From positions 682,001-746,000 of the forward strand of contig NZ_JRLF01000012.1 of assembly GCF_001404985.1 (NCBI RefSeq): 64,000 nucleotides of DNA, written 5' to 3'. A program made the translations under genes and the position numbers. Shown piece by piece: positions 44,456 through 54,098 of the stretch; positions within the stretch are counted from its first letter, which is position 1; every line of letters begins with the position of its first letter. The notes beneath the pieces are model-generated. The model ran no database searches and was not told where the DNA came from. It saw nothing but the letters and a program-made list of their open reading frames with translations. Source of the stretch: Flavobacterium aquidurense (GTDB lineage Bacteria > Bacteroidota > Bacteroidia > Flavobacteriales > Flavobacteriaceae).

Positions 44456-45229
44456 ATGAAGAAATCGATCACCATTATAATCACATTTTTATTTTTCACT
44501 TCTTCCTTCGCCCAAAATAAATTCGGAAATCCAGAAGTTGATCCCATTCAAATTCAAAAAACTTTTGGTGATTGGTCCGTTTATCAAAGCAAGAAGATTA
44601 TGCTTTCCCGAGATTTTACAGCAATTGATTTAAATTCAAAAGAAATCTCAAAAGAAGCATTTTTAGATCAATTGGCAAACGGAAACTTTATTCCGATAAG
44701 GTTGAAATCAGAAGATTCGGTTTACTATTATAAGTTATTCCAGATTCAGCCCAAATCTGACACAAGTATAAAAGCAACCATCAACCAAATTGGTTTTGAC
44801 GCCTATAAAAATTTCGAAATGGAAGGAAAACCATTTCCTAAATTTTCTTTTAAAGATTTAAACGGAAATCTAATTTCAAATGAATCCATGAAAGGGAAAA
44901 TCATAGTTATAAAATGTTGGTACATTCACTGTACGCCATGCATAAGAGAATTTCCTCAGGTCAATAAATTAGTTGAAGAATATAAAAATAGAAAAGATAT
45001 TCTTTTTATAAGCTTAGCCGAAGATTCTCCGGAACAATTGAAAACATTCTTAGCCAGAAAACCGTTGTCTTATGATGTAATTCCGGATATGAAAGTTTAC
45101 ATGAACGAAGCTTTACAGCTCAATTCATTCCCAACACATTTTATTTTAAACAAAGAAGGAATGATTGCAAAAGTGTTGCCTAATTTCGAAAGTTTAGAAG
45201 TAGCGCTTGCGAAAGAAAGTAAATTGTAG
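44456..45229 (+). CDS. Thioredoxin-like (TlpA/redoxin) exported protein
   Basis: 257 residues from the ATG at 44456, which begins a signal peptide (MKKSITIIITFLFFTSSFAQ); 15 extra bases upstream to 44441 are rejected. A unique N-terminal domain (about 25-120) precedes a redoxin domain (about 122-257): FPKFSFKDLNGNLISNESMKGKIIVIKCWYIHC split by the active site C159TPC162, then SLAEDSPEQLKTFLA and the cis-proline region NSFPTHFILNKEG. It probably reduces disulfides in the periplasm or outer-membrane space. It is isolated between repeat-rich spacers. Substrate unknown. Confidence 0.88.
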   Translation: MKKSITIIITFLFFTSSFAQNKFGNPEVDPIQIQKTFGDWSVYQSKKIMLSRDFTAIDLNSKEISKEAFLDQLANGNFIPIRLKSEDSVYYYKLFQIQPKSDTSIKATINQIGFDAYKNFEMEGKPFPKFSFKDLNGNLISNESMKGKIIVIKCWYIHCTPCIREFPQVNKLVEEYKNRKDILFISLAEDSPEQLKTFLARKPLSYDVIPDMKVYMNEALQLNSFPTHFILNKEGMIAKVLPNFESLEVALAKESKL

Positions 45230-45267
45230 TTTGATTTAAACCATATAAGTAATATAAGATATTATAA

Positions 45268-47127
<1,860 letters not shown>

Positions 47128-47149
47128 AATATAGCTTTAAATAAAAAAG

Positions 47150-47183
47150 AAATCCCGTTCACTTAAATGAACGGGATTTTTTT
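47150..47183. terminator. Bidirectional terminator
   Basis: AAATCCCGTTCA (47150-47161) pairs with TGAACGGGATTT (47168-47179), with T-runs on both strands. It lies between the ABC-F gene and the small lipoprotein gene on the opposite strand. Confidence 0.85.
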
Positions 47184-47188
47184 ATGTT

Positions 47189-47362
47189 TTATTTTTTACC
47201 AAAAAGCTTAGCGAATATAAAGATGATAATCGCAACAATAAAGATTACGATAAATATCCCGAATCCCATTCCGGCTTTAAAAATGTCTCCAATAACTTCG
47301 CAACTTGTAAATGAAAATAGTATTACGAATACCATTAACAAACGTGTAATGTTCTTTTGCAT
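47189..47362 (-). CDS. 57-residue lipoprotein with membrane segment
   Basis: A small gene, 57 residues, on the minus strand: ATG at 47360-47362, stop TAA at 47189-47191. It reads MQKNITRLLMVFVILFSFTSC21E, a lipoprotein signal, then VIGDIFKAGMGFGIF and a strongly hydrophobic helix (IVIFIVAIIIFIF) with a basic end AKLFGKK. I recall similar short Bacteroidota proteins being mislabelled as phosphatidate cytidylyltransferase; nothing here supports an enzyme. The overlapping plus-strand frame (47184-47378) lacks these features. The terminator at 47150-47183 follows it. Function unknown. Confidence 0.75.
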   Translation of the reverse strand: MQKNITRLLMVFVILFSFTSCEVIGDIFKAGMGFGIFIVIFIVAIIIFIFAKLFGKK

Positions 47363-47469
47363 GATTTTGCTGTTTTAATTATTTTAAAAAGAATTTTGTA
47401 TTCTAATTATCGTACAATAAAATTACTTCAAACATCAAAAAAATGTCTTACACAATTAACTTCAAAAGT

Positions 47470-47880
47470 TCTATGATTTGGATTAACCCTAATAGAATAT
47501 CACGAATATTCAAGAAAGAGCCATCGGCTCGATCCATATTGTAAGGCTATCCCGAAGCTTCGGGATTAATCCAGTCAAAAATAATAATCATCGTTCTACA
47601 ACGGATTAAAATCCGTTGCTACAATATAAATCATTCCTACGGAATTTTAAAATTGCATAAATCAGATCGATCTTATTTTTTTGCAAATGTTTTTGATAAT
47701 GAAAATTACTATCTGTTGTAAAAAAAAGCTCCAGCGGAGCGTTATATTTATAGCTAAACAATAGGTTATTTGATAAAAAGCTCCAGCGGAGCGATATATA
47801 CTACCCTGATGGGGTTTTTATGAAACCCTATATAAATTGCTATAAATATAACGTCCCTCTGGGGCTGGTATTTTAGTAAA
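47470..47880. repeat. Cluster of intergenic repeats
   Basis: The 524-bp gap after the small lipoprotein gene has no gene. It holds a perfect 18-bp palindrome, ATCCCGAAGCTTCGGGAT (47549-47566); ACAACGGATTAAAATCCGTTG, itself a near-perfect hairpin (about 47597-47617); two copies of GCTCCAGCGGAGC (47728-47740 and 47780-47792); and a CCCTGATGGGG/CCCTCTGGGG segment. These words are recurrent in Flavobacterium spacers. Confidence 0.7.
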
Positions 47881-47886
47881 GGAATA

Positions 47887-48285
47887 TTATCCTAACATTT
47901 CAATCAACTGAATTTTATTCCCGCAAGTATCATCCAAAATGGCAATTTTTACATTTCCCATTTCAGTTGGTTTCATGCTGAAATCAACGCCGATATTGAT
48001 CAATCTATCATATTCTTCCTGTAGATTATCTACATTTAATTGCGTATATGGAATTCCGGCTTCAAAAAGGGCGCTTTGATAGGTTTTAGCCGGTTCAAAA
48101 TGATTGGGTGCCGGTTCCAGTAAAATTTCAACTCCCTCAGGTTCATCTTTAGAAACTACAGTTAACCATCTGTTGTTTTCGCCTAATGGCACATCATGTT
48201 TTATTATAAAACCCAATTTTGAGGTATAAAATTGTAATGCCTTTTCCTGATCCAGAACCGGGATTCCTATGACTTTTACTTTCAT
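47887..48285 (-). CDS. VOC-superfamily (glyoxalase-like) protein
   Basis: 132 residues, one VOC module made of two beta-alpha-beta-beta-beta units. It begins MKVKVIGIPVLDQEKALQFY and includes FYTSKLGFIIKHDVPLG, typical of the family, and ends in a strand with a possible metal residue (GNKIQLIEM). VOC proteins include lyases, dioxygenases and resistance proteins; this subgroup resembles the uncharacterised 'extradiol dioxygenase/glyoxalase' single-domain proteins of unknown substrate. It is on the minus strand, 44 bp downstream of the Ycf48-like gene (end at 48330), and could share its transcript. Confidence 0.88.
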   Translation of the reverse strand: MKVKVIGIPVLDQEKALQFYTSKLGFIIKHDVPLGENNRWLTVVSKDEPEGVEILLEPAPNHFEPAKTYQSALFEAGIPYTQLNVDNLQEEYDRLINIGVDFSMKPTEMGNVKIAILDDTCGNKIQLIEMLG

Positions 48286-48329
48286 AATTTTATATTTTAA
48301 ATTGATTACTTTACTGCACTTTACTCCTT

Positions 48330-49511
48330 TTATTTTTTAATGATTAATTTTTTAGTAGCCGAAAATTGACCCGCTTTAATTTCAACAATATAAACACCAT
48401 TACTTAAATCTTTTACATTTACCGTTCTTTGGTTACCATCTAAAATCTTAGATTTTACTTTAACGCCATTTGCATCAATAATATTTACCTTTAAAGTCAA
48501 ATTTTCATCATTATGATAATCTACTGAAAAAGAATCAGATGTAGGATTTGGATACACAATAACCGCAGCATCTTCTCTGATATTTTCAGCAGTTCCTAAA
48601 GTGGCTACATCAGTAATTATTTCTCCTTGATCTGTCACGGCAATAAATCTGTTATTAATGTAGATAATATCGTTTATGCCTTTAGCACTGCTTACTCCTG
48701 AAACTTCTGATGTCCATGTTAAACCACCATCAATAGTTTTTATTATTTTTCCCTGAGCTCCCGCCGCATAGCCTGTTAATGCGTCTTTGAAACAAATAGA
48801 ATACAACCAGCTTGTAATTCCTGTAGTTAAAACAGACCACGTTTGTCCTCCATTTATTGTTTTAAGAACTGTACCCGTTCCTCCGGCTATAAAACCTGTA
48901 TTTGTATCTAGAAAAAAGATATCATATAGATTTTGCGTAGTTCCGCTGGCTGTTGTAACCCATGTTGCACCGCCATTTGTTGTTCTCTTAATTTTACCAC
49001 CATCTCCAATACAAATACCGGTATTTACATCAAAAAAATGAACCTCTTCTATTCCGGTCGTTAATCCCGATGCCTGAGTTGCCCATGTTGTTCCGCCATC
49101 AGTAGTTTTTCTGATTGTTCCTGCATCACCAACTGCATATCCGGTAGTTACAGTAGGGAAACTTACTGATAATATTGCATAAGGACTTGCATTTGGATTC
49201 TGATTTGTCCAGATTACACCAGCATCTGTAGTTTTTGCCACAATGTTATTATTGCAGCCATAATAGCCAACAGTTGCACTTGGGAAAGAAAAACTATTTA
49301 TTAAAAAATTGCTAATCGATTTTGATGTCCACGTTGCGCCGCCATCAGTAGTTTTTAAAATAGCAGTGTTTCCACCAATATATCCATTTTGTGCATCAAA
49401 GAACTTAATAGTCCATAAATTCCCGGCGTATGGCGATGTAATTTTAGTCCATTGCGCATGGCTGTTTTGTAAAACAATTAAAGATAATACTAAGAGTAAT
49501 TTTTTTTTCAT
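48330..49511 (-). CDS. Secreted Ycf48-like repeat protein with T9SS type A sorting domain
   Basis: 393 residues. Signal peptide (MKKKLLLVLSLIVLQNSHAQ). The body (about 20-300) has six repeats of the TTDGGATW/KTTNGGATW-type, blades of a Ycf48-like beta propeller (the photosystem II assembly factor fold; in non-photosynthetic bacteria it serves only as a structural propeller). The C-terminal 75 residues (YPNPTSDSFSVDYHN, then GVYIVEIKAGQFSATKKLIIKK) form a type A T9SS sorting domain (TIGR04183 type), so it is exported to the surface. The function is unknown. The gene is single, with an AT-rich 164-bp upstream gap. Confidence 0.9.
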   Translation of the reverse strand: MKKKLLLVLSLIVLQNSHAQWTKITSPYAGNLWTIKFFDAQNGYIGGNTAILKTTDGGATWTSKSISNFLINSFSFPSATVGYYGCNNNIVAKTTDAGVIWTNQNPNASPYAILSVSFPTVTTGYAVGDAGTIRKTTDGGTTWATQASGLTTGIEEVHFFDVNTGICIGDGGKIKRTTNGGATWVTTASGTTQNLYDIFFLDTNTGFIAGGTGTVLKTINGGQTWSVLTTGITSWLYSICFKDALTGYAAGAQGKIIKTIDGGLTWTSEVSGVSSAKGINDIIYINNRFIAVTDQGEIITDVATLGTAENIREDAAVIVYPNPTSDSFSVDYHNDENLTLKVNIIDANGVKVKSKILDGNQRTVNVKDLSNGVYIVEIKAGQFSATKKLIIKK

Positions 49512-49675
49512 ATTTACTGTGTCTGTGTTTATCGTGTTGACGCCTCACATTATTAAAGGTTGAAAATAGGAATAATTATTATGTAACGTTCTTGAACTTT
49601 GTGTTGATTTTGATGAAGCCAAATTACTTAATTTTTGTATTATTCTTCTTAAAAATATTTGTTTTTTCAATCTTA

Positions 49676-50092
49676 TCAATATTCTTTTCGTTCAAATAAT
49701 AATATTCTGTTTAGATCTTTTTCAATTGATTCCAAATAATCATTTTCGGTTAAATATCCGTCATAATATTGTTTCCACGGAGAAGTCTTATTTTCATTTG
49801 AGTTCAAATGTTTTTGGATATTATTTAATATGATTTCACGATTAAAAATTAGGGTATTAAAATTTTCTATGCGATCATATTCTTCTTTGTTAAGCAGAAT
49901 ATTATAGAGTTTCTCTAAATTAATTTTGAAATTATTTTTGCCTAAAACTTCAATGGTATATTCAATATCTGATAATTCAGGATCGATGTATAAATTGAAA
50001 ATTGGCGTTATAACATCGTAAGGTTCTCCCCAGTTAAATTTCTTTTCTTCAATATAACAATGTGGGAATGTGCTTTTATCGATGTAAATCAT
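49676..50092 (-). CDS. Hypothetical protein, 138 residues
   Basis: 138 residues, no signal peptide. It is acidic and rich in Asn, Ile and Tyr. It starts MIYIDKSTFPHCYIEEKKFN; a central segment IDPELSDIEYTIEVLGKNNF is followed by helices (LYNILLNKEEYDRIENFN) and a C-terminal EKDLNRILLFERK. No known domain was recognised. The base composition is more AT-rich than the neighbours, as in horizontally acquired small genes, and it lies beside another AT-rich gene on the same strand. It resembles the size of immunity-type proteins, but there is no toxin gene in the window to support that. Coding confidence is moderate. Confidence 0.6.
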   Translation of the reverse strand: MIYIDKSTFPHCYIEEKKFNWGEPYDVITPIFNLYIDPELSDIEYTIEVLGKNNFKINLEKLYNILLNKEEYDRIENFNTLIFNREIILNNIQKHLNSNENKTSPWKQYYDGYLTENDYLESIEKDLNRILLFERKEY

Positions 50093-50268
50093 TTTTTTTT
50101 AATGGTTGAATCAAGATTTAGTTTTTGTTGAGATATTCGCTTTGTTGAGATGGGAAAAATTTCCGCGCTATCGTTGAACATGCGTGCGCGGGATATAAAA
50201 CAGTATAATATTCAAGATTTGCATATGCTCCGTGACTCCGTAAAGAATTTCAGATTTATAGATAATTC
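50093..50268. other. Spacer with GC-rich hairpin
   Basis: The spacer contains TTTCCGCGC (about 50159-50167) and GCGCGGGA (about 50187-50194), which can pair around a loop, and a CATATGCTCCGTGACTCCGT phrase. These resemble Flavobacterium spacer repeats. No gene seen. Confidence 0.4.
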
Positions 50269-51027
50269 TTAATTATGCTTTACAAATATCTCTTTTGAGA
50301 AATACCTGCTTATTTTTATTACCTGAGCATCTGCAGAATCATTTGAAATTAATTTATAATCGATAAACTTTTCTTCTATTTCACCAGTAATTTTCATTCT
50401 TCCTTTTTTATAAGCATATATGCCAAACCATGGATTTGATTTTTGGTTTGCAGATATTCTAAATTGAAATGTATCTTTTTTTGTTTCATTTTCAGAGTAT
50501 CTGTTATCAATAATAATTGACAAAAAATGAAAATCTTTATATCCTCTCTTATCAGTATAAAATTCATTTGAATCAATCAAGTTTTTGCCAATTTTTAGGG
50601 TATCTGGTATGTTGAATTTAAAAAAGGAACTTTTCGAATAGTTGATGTCTCCAGCTTGTGAATATGAAATGTATTGATTTTTAAACGTTTTATTTTTAAT
50701 CTTAAAATATTCTATTCTCGTTATTATTTTACCGTTTTGATCAAAAATAACCCACCAGTTTTGTCTTAGTCCATCGTAAAACATGCCTTTTTCTTTTATC
50801 TTTCCATTTTCAAAGTATATAAAAGCAGAATCAGGAGTTTTACTATCATTTCCTTTTGCTTTTAAAATGCCATTTTCATAATATTCTTCAAAATTTCCAT
50901 TTGGGATGCCGTTATCATCTAACTTTATTTTTGATTTTAGATTTCCATTAGGATAATATTCTTTTTTAAACTTTTCATTATTACATGAGAAATTTAAAAT
51001 TAAAAAAAAGAGAAATAATTTTTTCAA
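50269..51027 (-). CDS. MORN-repeat (YwqK-like) lipoprotein
   Basis: 252 residues. Lipoprotein signal ends at C15 (NFSCNN). Residues about 20-110 contain MORN/YwqK-type repeats: EYYPNGNLKSKIKL, EEYYENGILKAKGN, IYFENGKIKEKGMFYDG and IFDQNGKIITRIEYF. Residues 120-252 form a separate domain of unknown type. B. subtilis YwqK and relatives are sometimes called antitoxins of contact-dependent toxins; in Bacteroidota these proteins are widespread and the role is unclear. It is exported, so it would act outside the cytoplasm. It lies 177 bp upstream of the 138-residue hypothetical gene on the same strand; both are AT-rich. Confidence 0.78.
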   Translation of the reverse strand: MKKLFLFFLILNFSCNNEKFKKEYYPNGNLKSKIKLDDNGIPNGNFEEYYENGILKAKGNDSKTPDSAFIYFENGKIKEKGMFYDGLRQNWWVIFDQNGKIITRIEYFKIKNKTFKNQYISYSQAGDINYSKSSFFKFNIPDTLKIGKNLIDSNEFYTDKRGYKDFHFLSIIIDNRYSENETKKDTFQFRISANQKSNPWFGIYAYKKGRMKITGEIEEKFIDYKLISNDSADAQVIKISRYFSKEIFVKHN

Positions 51028-51160
51028 ATTTGATGATTTTGGTTATTTGTGAAAAGTAATATTTTTAAAATAAAAGATAATATATATTGTAAATAAAATC
51101 GATCATCTCAAAAAAAAATATTTCCCTTCCCAACACCCCAACAAATAAATTCTGATTTCG

Positions 51161-51168
51161 TATATTTG
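51161..51168 (+). promoter_or_regulatory. Probable -7 box of pyrR promoter
   Basis: TATATTTG matches TAnnTTTG exactly and lies 25 bases before the pyrR ATG. No clear -33 TTG. Confidence 0.45.
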
Positions 51169-51192
51169 CCCAACCAAACATTACACTTAATT

Positions 51193-51732
51193 ATGAGCCA
51201 AAAAGTATTACTTAATTCAAAAGAAGTTACTATCATACTCCATCGTTTGGCTTGTCAGTTGATCGAAAAACACCTTGATTTCTCGGATACTATTTTAGTC
51301 GGGATTCAGCCAAGAGGCGTTTTTTTAGCTGAACGTTTAAAACAAATATTAGAAAACGAATACAAAGTACCTGAAATTTCTTTGGGTTACCTTGACATCA
51401 CTTTTTTTAGAGATGATTTTCGTCGTACTGATAAACCGCTGGAAGCCAATAAAACACAAATAAATTTTATCGTCGAAAACAAGAAAGTTATTTTTATAGA
51501 TGACGTATTGTTTACCGGACGAAGCATTCGTTCTGCTTTAACTGCAATTCAATCTTTTGGGAGACCTTCAGAAATTGAATTGTTAGTGTTAATCGACAGA
51601 CGTTTTAGCCGTAATTTACCTATTCAGCCCGATTATCGTGGTCGTCAGGTAGATGCTATAAATGGCGAAAAAGTAAAAGTGAGCTGGAAAGAGAATGAGG
51701 GAGAAGACGCCGTTTACCTGATAACGAATTAG
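51193..51732 (+). CDS. pyrR: Bifunctional PyrR: pyr operon regulator / uracil phosphoribosyltransferase
   Basis: 179 residues from the ATG at 51193 (MSQKVLLNSKEV); an earlier start 27 bases upstream overlaps the promoter and is rejected. PRTase fold with the PRPP loop VIFIDDVLFTGRSIRSAL (about 102-119) and the basic region RRFSRNLPIQPDYRGRQVD typical of PyrR. In Firmicutes it binds pyr mRNA to control attenuation; in Bacteroidota it probably keeps uracil phosphoribosyltransferase activity. The pyrB gene is 820 bp downstream on the same strand. No anti-terminator hairpin of the Bacillus type was seen in the leader. Confidence 0.92.
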   Translation: MSQKVLLNSKEVTIILHRLACQLIEKHLDFSDTILVGIQPRGVFLAERLKQILENEYKVPEISLGYLDITFFRDDFRRTDKPLEANKTQINFIVENKKVIFIDDVLFTGRSIRSALTAIQSFGRPSEIELLVLIDRRFSRNLPIQPDYRGRQVDAINGEKVKVSWKENEGEDAVYLITN

Positions 51733-51825
51733 TTTAAATGTTTAATCGCAAAAACAAAACGATTAAACATTTTTAATAAATAGAAAAATAAAAGGTTAAA
51801 CAATTAACCGATTAAACAAAAAAAT
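51733..51825. other. Spacer with CGATTAAAC repeat
   Basis: ACGATTAAACATT and AACAATTAACCGATTAAAC occur between pyrR and the next gene, the same phrase family as at 508-638. It ends directly at the ATG region of 51826. No terminator. Confidence 0.4.
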
Positions 51826-52467
51826 ATGACAGAGAATGAAGTTTTTATTTATGAATCGATTTTTAATCAGGTCAGAATGGGATTTCTTTCTCTTGATGAG
51901 ATTCAGGAAAATATCTTAGAAGAAATTGAAGATAACGAATTTGAAGACGAAATCTCAGAAGAGTGGGCTTTTGATAAAATAAGAGAAGAATACCAAAAGT
52001 TACTTTCAGAAAGTAAACTATGGGTAAGTCCAACAGATACTGAAAGACTAATAAAAGCGTTTGATGAATTGGGTGATGAAAATATCATTGCACTTCACAA
52101 TGCAGGTTACACCACAACCGACGGTGAATATGAAGTAGTTGAGGTTGAAAGAGAATTGCAGGAAAACGAAGTAGAGTCTGATGGATATTGCTTTTATCAC
52201 GAACAGGATTTAGCCAGAGCAATCGATATTGAAAATCCGGGTTTGTATATCGCTTTTCAAAAAGTAGATAATTCAGATGATACAATTACAATAGAAGTTG
52301 GAAAACGAGTTGCTGAAGTTTTAATAAATAACGATTTTAAAATAAAATGGGACGGCTCTGCAAGAACTAAAATTGAAATTCCGGGTTTTAGATGGCAAAA
52401 GATTTTTGATGAAGATGCAAGAGATCTTCAGGATTACAGTGAAGTTGTAGACAGGATGGTTCAATAG
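51826..52467 (+). CDS. Hypothetical acidic protein between pyrR and pyrB (possibly DUF6891-like)
   Basis: 213 residues, very acidic (N-terminal 50 residues contain over 15 Glu/Asp). No signal peptide. Features include IEDNEFEDEISEEWAFDKI, then SPTDTERLIKAFDELGDENIIALHNAGYTTTDG, and DGYCFYHEQDLARAID followed by LYIAFQKV, and a C-terminal WDGSARTKIEIPGFRWQKIF. This pattern resembles the DUF6891 group, from memory. The family's function is unknown. It is embedded between pyrR and pyrB in the same direction, so it may be transcribed with them. Confidence 0.65.
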   Translation: MTENEVFIYESIFNQVRMGFLSLDEIQENILEEIEDNEFEDEISEEWAFDKIREEYQKLLSESKLWVSPTDTERLIKAFDELGDENIIALHNAGYTTTDGEYEVVEVERELQENEVESDGYCFYHEQDLARAIDIENPGLYIAFQKVDNSDDTITIEVGKRVAEVLINNDFKIKWDGSARTKIEIPGFRWQKIFDEDARDLQDYSEVVDRMVQ

Positions 52468-52552
52468 AGTAGCTGCTCTTAAAAGAAATATTGAAAGGCT
52501 GAATGTTTCAGGAATTCAGGAATTTGACAAATTAAATATTAAAGAAATAAAA

Positions 52553-53479
52553 ATGAAAGAATTAAGCGTAAATCATTTATTAGGAATAAAATACATCAAC
52601 GAGAATGATATTAACCTGATTTTTGAAACTGCCGATCATTTTAAAGAAGTCATTAACAGACCCATTAAAAAAGTTCCTTCATTACGAGATATTACCATTG
52701 CTAACATTTTCTTCGAGAACAGTACCAGAACAAAACTTTCGTTTGAGTTAGCACAAAAACGATTATCAGCAGATGTTATTAGTTTCTCGGCAGCCCAGTC
52801 TTCCGTTAAAAAAGGAGAAACTTTAATTGATACTGTAAATAATATCCTTTCCATGAAAGTTGATATGGTTGTAATGCGCCACTCCAACCCCGGAGCGGCT
52901 TATTTTTTATCCAAAAATGTCAAAGCAAGTATTGTAAACGCCGGAGACGGAGCACACGAACATCCTACTCAGGCACTATTAGATAGTTATTCGATTAGAG
53001 AAAAATTGGGCGATGTAGCCGGAAAAAAAGTAGTTATTGTAGGTGATATTCTGCATTCTAGAGTTGCCTTATCCAATATATATGCTTTGCAGATGCAAGG
53101 TGCAGAAGTTAAAGTTTGCGGACCAAAAACCTTGATTCCAAGATATATCGAATCACTGGGTGTTACGGTTGAACCGAATTTAAGAAAAGCCTTAGAATGG
53201 TGTGACGTAGCTAATATGCTTCGGGTACAAAACGAACGTATGGATGTGAACTTTTTTCCATCAACACGTGAATATGCACAACAATACGGAGTAGACAAAC
53301 CATTATTGGATTCTTTGGGGAAAGAAATTATAATCATGCACCCGGGACCAATAAACAGAGGGGTAGAGATTACCTCTGAAGTTGCCGACTCTGATCATTC
53401 GGTGATTTTAAATCAGGTTGAGAATGGTGTTGCAATTAGAATGGCGGTGATTTATTTACTGGCTTCTAAGATTCAATAG
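52553..53479 (+). CDS. pyrB: Aspartate carbamoyltransferase catalytic subunit
   Basis: 308 residues. It joins carbamoyl phosphate and aspartate in pyrimidine synthesis. The carbamoyl phosphate site FENSTRTKLSFELA (about 55-68), then SVKKGETLIDT, VVMRHSNPGAA and HPTQALLD are all present, as is HPGPINRGVEI near the C-terminus. Cytoplasmic trimer. No regulatory subunit gene (pyrI) follows, so it is probably an unregulated type. It lies 85 bp after the hypothetical gene at 51826. Confidence 0.96.
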   Translation: MKELSVNHLLGIKYINENDINLIFETADHFKEVINRPIKKVPSLRDITIANIFFENSTRTKLSFELAQKRLSADVISFSAAQSSVKKGETLIDTVNNILSMKVDMVVMRHSNPGAAYFLSKNVKASIVNAGDGAHEHPTQALLDSYSIREKLGDVAGKKVVIVGDILHSRVALSNIYALQMQGAEVKVCGPKTLIPRYIESLGVTVEPNLRKALEWCDVANMLRVQNERMDVNFFPSTREYAQQYGVDKPLLDSLGKEIIIMHPGPINRGVEITSEVADSDHSVILNQVENGVAIRMAVIYLLASKIQ

Positions 53480-53588
53480 TTTTAGTTTTCAGTCGCAGTG
53501 GCAGTTTTCAGTCTGAATAACAGTCTGACAAAAATTGAGACTAAAAACTGAAAACAGAGACCGAGACTGAATACTATGAACTGAGACT
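53480..53588. repeat. Spacer with AGTTTTCAGTC/GACTGAAAAC-type phrases
   Basis: Recurrent words AGTTTTCAGTC, CAGTCTGA, ACTGAAAACAGAGACCGAGA and ACTTTGACTAAAAACTA form a degenerate inverted repeat after pyrB. It is a low-complexity spacer typical of Flavobacterium. Non-coding. Confidence 0.5.
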
Positions 53589-53619
53589 TTGACTAAAAAC
53601 TAAAAAAATTGTACCTTCG
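53589..53619 (+). promoter_or_regulatory. Promoter before the 110-residue gene and rnz
   Basis: -33 TTG (53589-53591) and -7 TACCTTCG (53612-53619), 20 bases apart, one mismatch to TAnnTTTG. It lies 17 bases before the ATG at 53637. Confidence 0.55.
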
Positions 53620-53636
53620 CTTTTCAATATTATAAG

Positions 53637-53969
53637 ATGAAAGTAGATCAAAAAGGACATACCGTTACGATTAAAGATACTCAGAAAGATTTTAAATCTT
53701 TTCTGGAGAAAGTGACGCAGCAATTTAAAACCTTTGAAAAACAAAATATTATAATCGATTTATCAGCAGATGCCGGATTGTCTGAAAATGATTTAAAGCT
53801 TTTTTTACCGCTTGCAAAGCAACAAAAAAAAGCCAAAAAGTCTTTTGTAATTGTAGTCGATGATCTTGACTTTAATGCTATATCTGATAAATTAGTTGTT
53901 GTTCCTTCTCTTTTAGAAGCACACGATATTATCGAAATGGAAGAGATCGAAAGAGATCTGGGTTTTTAA
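53637..53969 (+). CDS. Conserved small protein preceding rnz (STAS-like fold possible)
   Basis: 110 residues, soluble. Alternating strands and helices with VTIKDTQKDFKSFLEKVTQQF, NIIIDLSADAGLSENDLKLF, KSFVIVVDDLD and VVPSLLEAHDIIEMEEIERDLG. The pattern looks like a STAS/SpoIIAA-like alpha-beta domain, but the phospho-Ser is not clear. In Flavobacteria it commonly precedes rnz, and I recall it sometimes being labelled 'ribonuclease Z' by transfer from that neighbour; it has none of the catalytic histidines. It has its own promoter and is 129 bp upstream of rnz, probably in the same transcript. Function unknown. Confidence 0.75.
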   Translation: MKVDQKGHTVTIKDTQKDFKSFLEKVTQQFKTFEKQNIIIDLSADAGLSENDLKLFLPLAKQQKKAKKSFVIVVDDLDFNAISDKLVVVPSLLEAHDIIEMEEIERDLGF

Positions 53970-54098
53970 TTTTAGATTTTGAATACTGAATGAGTTTTAA
54001 TTTTAGATTTCTGATTTTAGATATTAGATTTTTTTAAAACTGAATCTAAAGTAACTTGTATTAATCTAAAATCAACAATCTAAAATCTAAAATCAACA
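53970..54098. repeat. Leader with AATCTAAAATC repeats and their complement
   Basis: The left part carries TTTTAGATTTTGAATACTG and TTTTAGATTTCTGATTTTAG, and the right part (54063-54098) AATCTAAAATCAACAATCTA, the complementary phrase, ending at the rnz ATG (54099). Together they could fold into an AT-rich hairpin over the rnz start region. Thirty-one bases of the right part match 1490-1520 exactly. Confidence 0.6.

Noticed and set aside
47184..47378. Plus-strand frame of 64 residues
   Set aside because: It has no signal or domain and lies opposite the 57-residue lipoprotein gene, which has a clear lipobox, helix and stop.
49676..51027. A defence or toxin-immunity island
   Set aside because: No nuclease, toxin, secretion tag with toxin domain or mobile-element gene is next to these two genes; only size and composition hint at it.
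51040..51192. Bacillus-type PyrR attenuator in the pyrR leader
   Set aside because: No anti-terminator/terminator hairpin pair was seen, and the promoter -7 box leaves a leader of only about 20 bases.
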